Assembly: GCA_025057795.1 (NCBI GenBank) | Contig: JANXEP010000073.1 | Location: 1 to 23,478, forward strand | Length of the DNA: 23,478 nt | DNA from: Candidatus Bathyarchaeota archaeon | GTDB taxonomy: Archaea; Thermoproteota; Bathyarchaeia; Bathyarchaeales; UBA233 | Direction: 5' to 3' | Shown here: piece by piece, positions 15,272-22,740 of the stretch | How positions within the stretch are numbered: the stretch's first letter is position 1 | How the letters are laid out: the number at the start of each line of letters is the position of its first letter | The notes under the pieces: generated by a model | Told to the model about the DNA's origin: nothing | The model's input: the letters and a program-made list of their open reading frames with translations, nothing else | The model's database searches: none | Made by a program: the position numbers and the translations under genes

Positions 15272-16201
15272 TCAAACTTTGCTCATGGCTTTTCGGGCCA
15301 GGGCTACGCGTTTGCAGTATGCGCATATTTGGCCCGAAGAAGGGAAGCCGCACACCTGGCAAGTTTTTAAGCTTGGCTTGGGCTGATCCTTCTCTAGCAA
15401 CGGTATAAGTTCCAAAAACCTGTTGAGGAGCTGATTTTTGAAATAGGGGTTGTCTCCCGCGAGGGCTTCAATAAGTTTAGCTCTCTTTCGGACGCCCGTC
15501 CCAGCTGAGAAGGGGCATTCCATTTCGCGGAAGGGCACCTCCATGTAGAGGCAGTAGAGAAGATTCTCGTTTTCAGGGCATCTTATCAGGGGTTTAACCT
15601 TATAGGCCATGCCGTCAGCTAAGGGCGGAAGCACGGGCTTAAGCTTAACAAAATGTTCCCACCGGCCATAGATGAAGTTGTTGAACATTATGCCCACCAC
15701 GTCGTCCATGTTGTGGCCTGTTGCCATAACCCGAACGTTTGCTTTCACGGCTAGCCCCTCGAAGACACGCCGCTTTATGGTCCCGCAAGCCGAACATATC
15801 TTCCTCTTAAAGGCGGTGCGCTTGAAGTCGCCTATGGTTATGCCGAGCTCCCTCTGCAAGTCAAAAACGTGGAGCTCAACACCTAACATGCCAGTAAACT
15901 TTTCCACCTTAGCTTGACAGTGGACTGAATATTCGGGTATTCCAAGGTTAACGTGTAAAGCTTTAAGCGAAAGCCTTGGAAAGCCTTGTCTTAAGGCGTG
16001 AAGCAGCGCCATGCTATCCTTCCCACCTGAAACCGCCACCCCAACCGTGTCTCCTTCCTTGAACATTTTGAACTCCTCAACAGTGCGCTTAACTCTAGAA
16101 ATGTAAAACTCTAGGAAACAGCCAGGGCATAGGTTGAGCCTAGCATAGGGCATGTAAACCTCTGCTGAAGCTGAACGGCATTTTCCACACTGAACGGGCA
16201 T
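15272..16201 (-). CDS. TtuA/Ncs6-like tRNA 2-thiolation enzyme (TIGR00269-type)
   Basis: The protein has an N-terminal zinc site MPVQCGKC...LCPGC, a PP-loop AVSGGKDSMALL, the catalytic-cysteine region CSACGTIKRR, GHNMDDVVG and ECPFSAGTGVRKR, and a C-terminal zinc finger CQVCGFPSSGQICAYCK. This is the full domain order of archaeal TtuA-like enzymes, which adenylate a tRNA uridine and add sulphur. I place the start at ATG 16201 because family members usually begin just before the first CxxC. ATG 16282 would add a basic hydrophobic stretch (MPALGKGLRLSLYLIKRPLL) and is possible; the longest frame, from 16417, overlaps the divergent surface-protein gene and is unlikely. Convergent with the GT2 gene. 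Confidence 0.85.
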   Translation of the reverse strand: MPVQCGKCRSASAEVYMPYARLNLCPGCFLEFYISRVKRTVEEFKMFKEGDTVGVAVSGGKDSMALLHALRQGFPRLSLKALHVNLGIPEYSVHCQAKVEKFTGMLGVELHVFDLQRELGITIGDFKRTAFKRKICSACGTIKRRVFEGLAVKANVRVMATGHNMDDVVGIMFNNFIYGRWEHFVKLKPVLPPLADGMAYKVKPLIRCPENENLLYCLYMEVPFREMECPFSAGTGVRKRAKLIEALAGDNPYFKNQLLNRFLELIPLLEKDQPKPSLKTCQVCGFPSSGQICAYCKRVALARKAMSKV

Positions 16202-16351
16202 AGGGTTCAACCCAAACAGTCTTAATAAAGGCCTTTTAATCAGATAAAGGCTTAGCCTCAACCCCTTACCCAAAGCGGGCATTTTACGGGTAATATGGAT
16301 TGAAGATTCATACATCTTAATAGATTGAGTCTCAAACAGAGTTTGTAAGGT

Positions 16352-16705
16352 ATGGATATGTTGAAGAAAGTATGCTCCATAATGATGCTGGTTCTTCTTG
16401 TATGCGTAGGCTTTCAATCAGCAGCCAACATTGACGTTGGTTTTGCAGCCACCGAGCCTTCTAAGCTTAAAATTTATGTTGGACCCCCTAATGTGCCTGC
16501 AGACAACAACGTTTACGAGGCCATTTTTGTTCAGCTGCTAGACGCTAAAGGGGTGCCTGCGAGGGCTAAACAGGACATTAAAATAAGCTTGTCCTCGTCG
16601 AACACGTATGTAGGGTCCGTGGAGCCTGAAATCACCATTCGCGCAGGAGAAACCTACGCTGTGGCCAAGTTTGAATCAACATTCACACCTGATCCACGAC
16701 CATAA
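16352..16705 (+). CDS. Repeat-rich surface protein, 5' part before an apparent frameshift
   Basis: The frame begins with a signal peptide (MLKKVCSIMMLVLLVCVGFQSAA, in pieces) and then the first Ig-like repeat, SKLKIYVGPPNVPADNNVYE, from residue 37. It stops at 16703-16705 after FTPDPRP. By comparison with the next repeats the expected residues are PGSTTIT. Adding one G after base 16691 restores exactly that and joins the reading frame that continues to 18414. The 5' part alone is a secreted fragment of less than 90 mature residues with no membrane anchor. Start ATG 16352 or 16358. Treat it as the first half of one gene spanning 16352-18414. Confidence 0.75.
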   Translation: MDMLKKVCSIMMLVLLVCVGFQSAANIDVGFAATEPSKLKIYVGPPNVPADNNVYEAIFVQLLDAKGVPARAKQDIKISLSSSNTYVGSVEPEITIRAGETYAVAKFESTFTPDPRP

Positions 16706-17706
16706 CGGCCTCCGCGTCGGGATTTACCTCAGAACAAGTCACAATAACAACTGTTGGGCCTGTTCCATACAAGCTTGAGATTTACTGTTTGCCACCCGTT
16801 TTACCAGCAGACGGTGGCAGCTATCCCGCCATAGTGGTTCAATTGCAAGATTCAAGCGGGACGCCTGCGAGGGCTCCAATAGGCGGAGTGCGGGTAACGT
16901 TATCCTCGTCTAACATAACAGTCGGCGCAGTGGAGCCCTACCTACACATTGAAGGAGGAACCACGTACGCCGTGGCCAGTTTTAAAACTTCACAGGCTGA
17001 AGGCTCCACGGAAATCACTGCTATGGCTTCAGGGTACGTTTCAGACAAAGTCACAATTAAAACGCAGAGTCCCAGCGGCGAAGACCCAACAAAACTTAAG
17101 GTTTATATCGGGCCCTCCAAGGTGCCTGCAGAGGGCATCACATACAGCGCAGTTGCAGTTCAGCTGCTGGATTCTAAGGACAAAATAGTCAAAACCTACA
17201 GCGACTTGACAATTTCCTTATCTTCGTCCAACACTGCGGTTGGCACGATTTCCGAAACGGTTGTAATACCGAGTGGTGAAACATACGCCGTGGCGGATTT
17301 CAAGTCAACCTATAGATCAGGAAGCACCACCATAACGGCAGCCGCCGCAGACCTTGAAAGCAGCAAGGAAACCATCTCCACGGTTGGGCCTATACCTTCA
17401 AAACTCGCCGTTTACTGTGTGCCCTCAAGCCTACCTGCAGACAACAACCGTTACGCTGCTGTGATAGTGCAGTTGCAAGATTCCGGGGGAACACCGGCTA
17501 AGGATCCGGAAGGCAACGTCTCCGTGAACCTGTTTTCCTCAAAACCTGAAGTTGGAACCGTTGACGCAAAGGTGGTTATACCCTACGGAGAAACTTACGC
17601 CGTGGCCAGTTTCTATTCAACTCCAATAGCAGGTTCAACGGAGATAACAGCTCAAACCGCTGGTTACATGTCGGCGAAGGCGAAAATGACCACCTACCTT
17701 ATCGAC
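16460..17706 (+). repeat. Four tandem Ig-like repeats of about 103-107 codons
   Basis: Units start at 16460, 16768, 17089 and 17398. Each follows the pattern KL-x-x-Y-x-x-P, then LPA(D/E), VQL-x-D, SLSSSN-x-x-VG, GETYAVA-F, and GST-x-ITA near the end. The first and third units resemble each other (IYVGP/VYIGP, VQLLD), as do the second and fourth (YCLPP/YCVPS, VQLQDS). That suggests duplication of a two-unit block. The arrangement is typical of stalk-like surface proteins. Confidence 0.8.
16691..16692 (+). other. Site of apparent single-base deletion in the surface-protein gene
   Basis: The local sequence reads CCT-GA-TCC. The repeat consensus Pro-Gly-Ser needs CCT-GGA-TCC. One missing G moves the downstream frame exactly as observed, and coding similarity is continuous on both sides in different frames. 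There is no long homopolymer. Sequencing or assembly error and true mutation are both possible. Confidence 0.7.
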
Positions 17707-18414
17707 GTTTATGTGTTGAACGTTTCCATAGAGGCGAGTGCCGAGGAGGTTAACTCCGGGGGAAATGTAAGCATACGCATGTACGTTGCTTACAACAATA
17801 CGGTGCCTGCACCCGGCGTAACCGTTAAACTCTCCTCTAATAAGGGTGGAAACTTTTCGCAGGTTACAGACGAGAAAACTGGGTATTACACTGCCATGTT
17901 TACCGCTCCTAAGGTTGTTTCTTCCACAACAGTTACCATCACCGCAAACGCGTCTAAAACAGGATACGTTAGCGGAAATGCAAGCCTAAAAATCACGGTC
18001 ATCCCAGTTTTTAGAACGGGTAACATATCCATATACGTCATAGAGGAGAACGGCCTGCCCATACAGGACGCGAATGTGCGCACAATCTCTAAGCCCAGTG
18101 GAATGCGCACCCTAAGCAGCTTCACAGACAAAAACGGCGTCGCCTCTTTCACGGACGTTTACGAAGGCGAATACGTTTTTGAAATTGAAAAAGAGGGTTA
18201 CGATACGCAGACCGTCGACGCCAAGGTTAAAGCGAACCAAACAACAACCTTGAAGGTTTATCTTCAGAAGTCGGCTGTAGGTTTTTCAAGCACTATTTTA
18301 ATGGTTGTAATCGCCGTTTGTGTGGTTGCAGCGGTAGTGGTCACAGTAATATTTGTTAAACGCAGACGGACAAAAGAGTACAGCGGGCTAGATATGTTGG
18401 TAACTATACGATAA
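16693..18414 (+). CDS. Repeat-rich surface protein, 3' part with C-terminal membrane anchor
   Basis: After the frameshift this frame finishes repeat 1 and carries repeats 2 to 4. Next is a different Ig-like domain (VLNVSIEASAEEVNSGGNVS to SLKITVIPV, about 17707-18009), then a carboxypeptidase-regulatory/PEGA-like domain (ISIYVIEENGLPIQDANVR to LKVYLQKS). A membrane span (SSTILMVVIAVCVVAAVVVTV) and a basic cytoplasmic tail (FVKRRRTKEY) end the protein. The layout, outside stalk then stop-transfer anchor, is that of an archaeal cell-surface protein; several Asn-x-Ser/Thr sites could be glycosylated. The first start codon in this frame (TTG 16789) is in the middle of repeat 2, so it is not a real start. 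Expected intact length is about 688 residues. Confidence 0.8.
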   Translation, partial: STTITASASGFTSEQVTITTVGPVPYKLEIYCLPPVLPADGGSYPAIVVQLQDSSGTPARAPIGGVRVTLSSSNITVGAVEPYLHIEGGTTYAVASFKTSQAEGSTEITAMASGYVSDKVTIKTQSPSGEDPTKLKVYIGPSKVPAEGITYSAVAVQLLDSKDKIVKTYSDLTISLSSSNTAVGTISETVVIPSGETYAVADFKSTYRSGSTTITAAAADLESSKETISTVGPIPSKLAVYCVPSSLPADNNRYAAVIVQLQDSGGTPAKDPEGNVSVNLFSSKPEVGTVDAKVVIPYGETYAVASFYSTPIAGSTEITAQTAGYMSAKAKMTTYLIDVYVLNVSIEASAEEVNSGGNVSIRMYVAYNNTVPAPGVTVKLSSNKGGNFSQVTDEKTGYYTAMFTAPKVVSSTTVTITANASKTGYVSGNASLKITVIPVFRTGNISIYVIEENGLPIQDANVRTISKPSGMRTLSSFTDKNGVASFTDVYEGEYVFEIEKEGYDTQTVDAKVKANQTTTLKVYLQKSAVGFSSTILMVVIAVCVVAAVVVTVIFVKRRRTKEYSGLDMLVTIR

Positions 18415-18578
18415 GCTTGGATAGGGGCTATTTTTGTCAACCAACAACAAATATTACCGGCACTTGGGACAGTAGGTCCGGAAGGATTTCCCCGCGCTTG
18501 ATGCAATTCGCATTCTTTCTTTTTTAGAAGTTTTATATCGTTGTGAGGAGTATGGATGATTTCAACAGGGTGTGGTAA

Positions 18579-19406
18579 ATGGCAGCAGAGGATTTTTCTG
18601 AAAAGATGAAAGCCCTTGGAGAAACCATTGAAAGACTCGCTTTTCTGCGAACTCACCCCATAGCAATCAAAATCCTTAAAGATGAAGAGGAGATTCCTCC
18701 AGATTCTATTCGGCCAAAGAGGGATAGAGGCGAACATTTAGCGCTGTGCCAAGCCTTCGCCATGGCACGCCGCCAAGGACTAAGCATAACAATGCTAAAG
18801 GAGGACCACTGGTGTTTTGAACCCTTAATATCTTATGGGCTTGTGGAACCGCAAGAATCCTATTTGAAAGGTTTAACGTCTTACCCATTCTTCATCTCCA
18901 ACCAAGAAGCTGCAATAAAACGTGTTAAAGAGGCTATGCGCTTACCCTTTGGCAGGTATGTCGGCTTAACATGTGCGCCACTTAAAAAAGTGAGCTTCGA
19001 CCCCGACATCGTAATGATTTATTGCAACACTGCACAGTTGAGGTATCTGCTTCTCGCCCTAAGATATAGAGACGGCTATCAAGTTGCGTCCAAATTTGAC
19101 CCGATAGGCTCATGCGTCCATTCAGTTATCCCGCCTTTCCTAACGGGAGAATGCTGCATAACGGTGCCAGACCCCGGCGATTATGAAAGGGCTATAGCTG
19201 GCGAAGATGAAATGATACTTTCAATACCTAGGCGGAAGCTTGAAGACTTAATGTTTGGGCTTCAGCACTTCGAGAACTTGAAGATATACTATAAAAGTTT
19301 GATATACTATAAAAGTTTCACCTACGTGATGAGACCTGACTTCCCTCAACCGCCCTTCTACCGCGAGTACTTCAAAATGTGGGGGATTGACGAACCCAAA
19401 AAGTAG
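18579..19406 (+). CDS. DUF169 family protein (COG2043)
   Basis: This 275-residue protein has features of the DUF169 family common in archaea and anaerobes: an opening amphipathic helix with RLAFLRTHPIAIKIL, ALCQAFAMARRQG (about residues 54-66), a GLVEPQESY segment, FGRYVGLTCAPL, DPDIVMIYCNTAQ, and near the middle GSCVHSVIPPFL with GECCITVPDPGDYERA. The function of the family is unknown. Conserved cysteines in the LCQAF, TCAPL, GSCVH and GECC segments could bind a metal or cofactor. ATG 18579 is preceded by GGTGTGG, and a TATA-like TTTTATAT lies at 18531-18538. Near the C-terminus a perfect 18-bp duplication inserts six residues. Not obviously in an operon with its neighbours. Confidence 0.8.
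   Translation: MAAEDFSEKMKALGETIERLAFLRTHPIAIKILKDEEEIPPDSIRPKRDRGEHLALCQAFAMARRQGLSITMLKEDHWCFEPLISYGLVEPQESYLKGLTSYPFFISNQEAAIKRVKEAMRLPFGRYVGLTCAPLKKVSFDPDIVMIYCNTAQLRYLLLALRYRDGYQVASKFDPIGSCVHSVIPPFLTGECCITVPDPGDYERAIAGEDEMILSIPRRKLEDLMFGLQHFENLKIYYKSLIYYKSFTYVMRPDFPQPPFYREYFKMWGIDEPKK
19283..19318 (+). repeat. Perfect 18-bp tandem duplication inside the DUF169 gene
   Basis: The unit GATATACTATAAAAGTTT occurs twice back to back (19283-19300 and 19301-19318). It is in frame and doubles the peptide IYYKS. Exact identity at all 18 bases points to a recent slippage or duplication event, or an assembly artefact. Confidence 0.9.
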
Positions 19407-19480
19407 AAGCCTTTTCAGACGATCCCCTCTTTTTACATCGATAAATATTTTGCATCTCCAAAGCGCATGCAGCTTATTCC

Positions 19481-19534
19481 GTGGAGCCTACCCCTTTAGG
19501 TTGAAACCCTTTTAGCAACGGGCGCACGCTCCAC
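19481..19534 (+). ncRNA. Candidate structured RNA in the 313-bp gap before the cupin gene
   Basis: GTGGAGC (19481-19487) and GCTCCAC (19528-19534) can pair as a 7-bp stem around a C-rich interior that contains GGTTGAAACC. An AT-rich ATAAATATTT, which could serve as a TATA element, lies about 35 bp upstream. I know of no family that matches. The rest of the 19407-19719 gap is AT-rich with the cupin promoter at its end. Confidence 0.2.
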
Positions 19535-19675
19535 GCCTATCCCACATTTCACGGTTTAAATGGCGAAATATTTAATTTCATATCTGCGCAACCTTTCTAA
19601 TCTTTTAACATTTGTTTTAACGCATTTCGTTTAATCTCATCAAAAAATGCGACGAACCTTTAGAAGAACATAAGG

Positions 19676-19683
19676 TTTATAAA
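19676..19683 (+). promoter_or_regulatory. TATA box of the cupin-ferredoxin pair
   Basis: TTTATAAA sits 37 bp before the ATG at 19720, inside GGTTTATAAAG. This predicts a start of transcription near 19705 and a short leader. Confidence 0.55.
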
Positions 19684-19719
19684 GAAAACGCCTCCACCTA
19701 GCGTCTTGGGTTAAGCAAT

Positions 19720-20208
19720 ATGACTGAAACAAAGTATGGAAAATATTTTATAACCTATGACCCAGAACAGTGGCCTGAGGAACGCCGCCCAGTTATAATA
19801 CGTTTAGAAGACAGAATAGTCAAAGGAAGCAATTTCTACCTTGTTCACTGGATGTTTCCGGGTGTAACGCCTCCAGACTTTGTCGGGCATCCCCCTCACA
19901 TCCACAAAGACGCCGAAATTCTAATGCATATTGGGACGGACCCAAATAACCCCATGGATTTAGGCGCAGAAGTAGAGTTTTACATGGGACCGGAGCTTGA
20001 GAGACACGTCATAACAAAAACCACGGCGGTTTACATACCGCCAAACTTCATACACGGCCCATGGAAACCCATAAAGACCGTAAGGCCTTGGATTTTCATC
20101 GAAATTAATCAGGGGCCTGCCCACACGGAGAAACTTTATCCGCAAGTGTTGCCAAAAGAGTTGAGGGACAGGGTAAACTGGTCTATGTGGAAAGAAGAGG
20201 GATTTTAA
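19720..20208 (+). CDS. Cupin-fold metal-binding protein of unknown substrate
   Basis: A 162-residue single-domain protein. The cupin metal site is visible: GHPPHIHKDAE gives His60, His62 and Glu66 in H-x-H-x3-E spacing, and FIHGPW gives His112 in the second motif after VYIPPNF. Aromatic and proline-rich segments at both ends (FITYDPEQWPEE; RVNWSMWKEEGF) suggest a compact stand-alone barrel. I cannot name a reaction; cupins include isomerases, dioxygenases and binding proteins. A 4Fe-4S ferredoxin gene follows 52 bp downstream on the same strand, so a redox role is possible, but that rests only on proximity. Confidence 0.7.
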   Translation: MTETKYGKYFITYDPEQWPEERRPVIIRLEDRIVKGSNFYLVHWMFPGVTPPDFVGHPPHIHKDAEILMHIGTDPNNPMDLGAEVEFYMGPELERHVITKTTAVYIPPNFIHGPWKPIKTVRPWIFIEINQGPAHTEKLYPQVLPKELRDRVNWSMWKEEGF

Positions 20209-20260
20209 AGGAAAGACTGTTAAAGCAGAGATTTCGCCAATTTTCAAATATAGGGGTAAG

Positions 20261-20476
20261 GTGTGCTTGCCCTATAAAATAAAACCTGAAGTTTGCCTTA
20301 AGTGCGGGTTATGCGTTAAAAAGTGCCCCCGCGGCGCAATTGTACCGGGCGAAAAAATCTATGAGGATGGACTTGTTCTTCAACCCGTAAGTATAAACCC
20401 GTCGAAATGTGATGACTGCGGAGTGTGCGTCTCAGAAGAGTATTGGTGTCCAGCCAAAGCTATTGTAAAAGAGTAG
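20261..20476 (+). CDS. 2[4Fe-4S] ferredoxin-like protein
   Basis: The 71-residue protein has two cluster motifs. The first is Cys12, Cys15, Cys18 and Cys22-Pro (CLKCGLCVKKCP). The second is Cys50, Cys53, Cys56 and Cys63-Pro (CDDCGVCVSEEYWCP), in which the last cysteine is six residues away instead of three. The segment between the clusters is longer than in clostridial ferredoxins. The start is GTG at 20261 within AAGGTGTG. It lies downstream of the cupin gene with a 52-bp gap and may be its electron partner. It is most like small archaeal ferredoxins or ferredoxin-type subunits. Confidence 0.8.
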   Translation: MCLPYKIKPEVCLKCGLCVKKCPRGAIVPGEKIYEDGLVLQPVSINPSKCDDCGVCVSEEYWCPAKAIVKE

Positions 20477-20555
20477 CTGTCACGCAACCCGCATCTTTCT
20501 TTATATCTCGTCTTTTAAATATGCGCTTTCCTTTTTAAACAATGTGAAACGTTTC

Positions 20556-21719
20556 TCAGGGGGCGTCTGTTGTTTTTAGCGGTATTATAAATATGGTTGA
20601 TGCAACTACTATGGCGCCGCCGACGAGGAACGGTAAGCTTATGTCTATTCCTGCCAGAAATCCGCCTATAACTGGACCAATTATCATGCCGATGGACCCA
20701 AACACCGACGTCATGTTAACATCCTTCGCCCTCTGATCATCCCTTGAGTAAACTTGCATGAGGGTCTGCTGGGCTGGAGTAGAGATTGAGGCGCCGATGA
20801 TGTCATGCAGATACCAGATCACCGCCGCCGGAATCAAGCTTGGAACCACAGCGGCTAAAATATGGGGCAGTCCGATAAGGACGTTGCCTACCATAAACAA
20901 CTTTTTATAGTTGACGTTTTTTCTTGCATAGAGTTTGCTTGCCATGAGCATTGGCACGCCAAAGGTGAAGTTGTGCACGGCTAAAATAATGGAAAGCGTT
21001 TGGGGATCCAACATGAACTTTTTCGCGAAGAAAAGTATGAAAACGAAAAATGTGTGGCATATTGCGAAGCCAAACTGATTCAGCAGGTTGAAAACGCATA
21101 GGATTTTCAGCTGCTTGTTTATGTCAAACCTGTATGTTTCCCATATGCTTTTCCTGTTAACCTTTGGTCTAACAGGCTCTCTCATAAGCTGAAACAGCAA
21201 AAGAGCCCCAAGCAAAATTAAGCCTAGAGAGATGAAAGAGCCTTGAAAACCCAAGTAAAGCAGCAAAGAGCCAGCTGCCAAGAACCCAATACCGCTGAAA
21301 GTGAACTCTAAACCTTGAATTCTTGCAATAATTTTGGCGTAGCCAGCCTTAACATGCTCATAGATCAATGTTGAATGTATGGTCATTCTTGTATGAACGC
21401 CAATGTTATCTGTGATCCTAGCCCCAGTTAGCTCCCAAACGCCCCTCAAAAACGATGTGAAAAACGCAGATATCGAGTTTAAAATCAGTGCTGCAGAATA
21501 CACTATTTTTCTTCGCCATACGTCACACTGCACGCCGATGAAAATCATTACAAAAAAGGCGACAAGTCCGGAAACTGAAAACATAACCCCCATTATTGGG
21601 AGAGAAATTTGAAGATGATCAATATATAAAGTGAAGAGTAGTCCAGACATTCCGCTACATAAACCAACAACAGCGGAAACCAGCGCAATAACTGCAACAT
21701 CCCTGTTCAATTCATTCAT
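20556..21719 (-). CDS. Major facilitator superfamily transporter, substrate unknown
   Basis: A 387-residue protein with about eleven to twelve membrane spans. The loop between spans 2 and 3 has a weak form of MFS motif A (GVQCDVWRRKIVYS). A central cytoplasmic loop (MREPVRPKVNRKSIWETYRFD) divides it into two halves, and the second half has a charged QVYSRDDQRAKDVNMTS loop. The start at 21719 follows GAGGGG at 4 bp, and a TATA-like GGTATATTTA lies about 30 bp further upstream on the minus strand. It is convergent with the ferredoxin gene and is the last chromosomal gene before the integration site. No motif indicates a substrate; drug or metabolite export is typical of the group. Confidence 0.8.
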   Translation of the reverse strand: MNELNRDVAVIALVSAVVGLCSGMSGLLFTLYIDHLQISLPIMGVMFSVSGLVAFFVMIFIGVQCDVWRRKIVYSAALILNSISAFFTSFLRGVWELTGARITDNIGVHTRMTIHSTLIYEHVKAGYAKIIARIQGLEFTFSGIGFLAAGSLLLYLGFQGSFISLGLILLGALLLFQLMREPVRPKVNRKSIWETYRFDINKQLKILCVFNLLNQFGFAICHTFFVFILFFAKKFMLDPQTLSIILAVHNFTFGVPMLMASKLYARKNVNYKKLFMVGNVLIGLPHILAAVVPSLIPAAVIWYLHDIIGASISTPAQQTLMQVYSRDDQRAKDVNMTSVFGSIGMIIGPVIGGFLAGIDISLPFLVGGAIVVASTIFIIPLKTTDAP

Positions 21720-21804
21720 AGTTTCCCCTCAATAAACAAAAGACGTAAATATACCTTTTCATACACGGCCAAAAATTTCAAGAACCCAAACAATACACTG
21801 TATT

Positions 21805-22740
21805 TTGAAACCGCTTTCAACCCATAGTTCTTTTAGGAAGCCTCGGGCGGGATTTGAACCCGCGACCACCGCCTTACCAAGGCAATCGGAAACTGCGTTT
21901 CCGATACCTTCCTTAAACTGGGATGAGTTTGAGGCGTATCTTGTGAAGGCGTATAAACCTAAGACGGCAAGGGAGCGGTTTAACTATGCAAGACAGTATG
22001 CGCGTTGCTTGTTTGAGGGTAATTTTAGCGATTTGAAAGTTTTAAGCGAAGAGAAGCGGGGTCATGTTCTTAAGGCGTTAAGCGCTCTTTCAAAGTATCT
22101 AGGCGTTTATCAGAGGTTTCAGCAGTTGGTCAGGGATTACGGTTTAAAGTGGAGTGGTAAAGCGAAGGATCAGCTTTTGATTCAACGCCTAACTAAGGTT
22201 GTTGATGCAGATGAGATTTTCAGTTGGGTTAAACTGGTTAAGGCGAAGATTCCAGATTTAGCGGTTTTCATGGATTTCATGGCGATTAGCGGTTTAAGAC
22301 TGATTGAAGCGGTGGAAAGCTACAATTTGATTATAAAATTAGCGGGAGAGGGGAAACTTCATGAATACTATAATGCTGAAACCAACGCTTTGGAAAATTA
22401 CAAATTTAAGGAAATATTCATTAGGCGGACAAAAAAGAGCTTCGTTGCCTTCATTCCCAAGATACTTGTTGAAAAGATAAGTTGTAGTGAACCTTTAGTA
22501 AGCGCAAATGCGGTTTTGAAACTGTTACAGAAACGCGGCATTGAATGTAGGTTTGGAGACATAAGGGAAGCACATGCCACTATATTGACACGTTATTTAA
22601 CGCAGCCAGAGATAGACTTTCTGCATGGAAGAGTTAGCGCAAACGTTTTCATGGCAAACTACTTTAACCCAAAGCTGATAGCGGATTTCAAGGAAAGAAC
22701 ATTCAAGGCGATAACAGAGATTCAGGCAAAGATTTCTTAG
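21805..22740 (+). CDS. SSV-type tyrosine integrase, C-terminal fragment int(C) read through the att site
   Basis: The frame translates the antisense of the tRNA 3' half (the tell-tale RAGFEPATTALPRQ, residues 14-27), then a helical core-binding domain (DEFEAYLVKAYKPKTARERF, about 40-59) and a catalytic domain. Catalytic residues are Arg165 (ISGLRLIE), Lys210/211 (IRRTKKSF), Arg254 (GDIREAHAT), the His274-Gly-Arg region (FLHGRVS) and nucleophile Tyr286 (FMANYF). In SSV-type elements attP lies inside the integrase gene, so integration splits it; this is the C-terminal piece. The TTG at 21805 is on the chromosomal side of att and is not the true start. The missing N-terminus should be at the element's other end. 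Confidence 0.8.
   Translation: MKPLSTHSSFRKPRAGFEPATTALPRQSETAFPIPSLNWDEFEAYLVKAYKPKTARERFNYARQYARCLFEGNFSDLKVLSEEKRGHVLKALSALSKYLGVYQRFQQLVRDYGLKWSGKAKDQLLIQRLTKVVDADEIFSWVKLVKAKIPDLAVFMDFMAISGLRLIEAVESYNLIIKLAGEGKLHEYYNAETNALENYKFKEIFIRRTKKSFVAFIPKILVEKISCSEPLVSANAVLKLLQKRGIECRFGDIREAHATILTRYLTQPEIDFLHGRVSANVFMANYFNPKLIADFKERTFKAITEIQAKIS
21839..21885 (-). tRNA. 3' half of tRNA-Thr(GGT): attachment-site copy, not a working tRNA
   Basis: On the minus strand one reads anticodon arm TTGCC-TTGGTAA-GGCGG (anticodon GGT, threonine), variable loop, T-arm GCGGG-TTCAAAT-CCCGC, acceptor strand CCGAGGC and discriminator T. The D-arm and the 5' acceptor strand (GCCTCGG) are absent: upstream sequence turns straight into integrase coding sequence. 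A copy running from the anticodon loop to the tRNA 3' end, about 45 bp, is the usual attachment core of SSV-type archaeal integrases. Confidence 0.8.
21885..21905. repeat. 8-bp inverted repeat beside the att core
   Basis: ATCGGAAA and TTTCCGAT flank CTGCG, starting where the tRNA match ends. A perfect palindrome at this junction could be an integrase or accessory-protein site, or it could form a hairpin on excision. Confidence 0.6.

Noticed and set aside
15272..16417. Longest-frame start of the TtuA-like gene at 16417
   Set aside because: It would overlap the divergent surface-protein gene by 66 bp and add a segment without family similarity. Starts at 16201 or 16282 fit better.
21839..21910. 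Complete intron-containing tRNA-Thr gene
   Set aside because: No 5' half (GCCTCGG acceptor strand, D-arm) is found on the required side. The sequence beyond the anticodon arm is integrase coding sequence with a palindrome.
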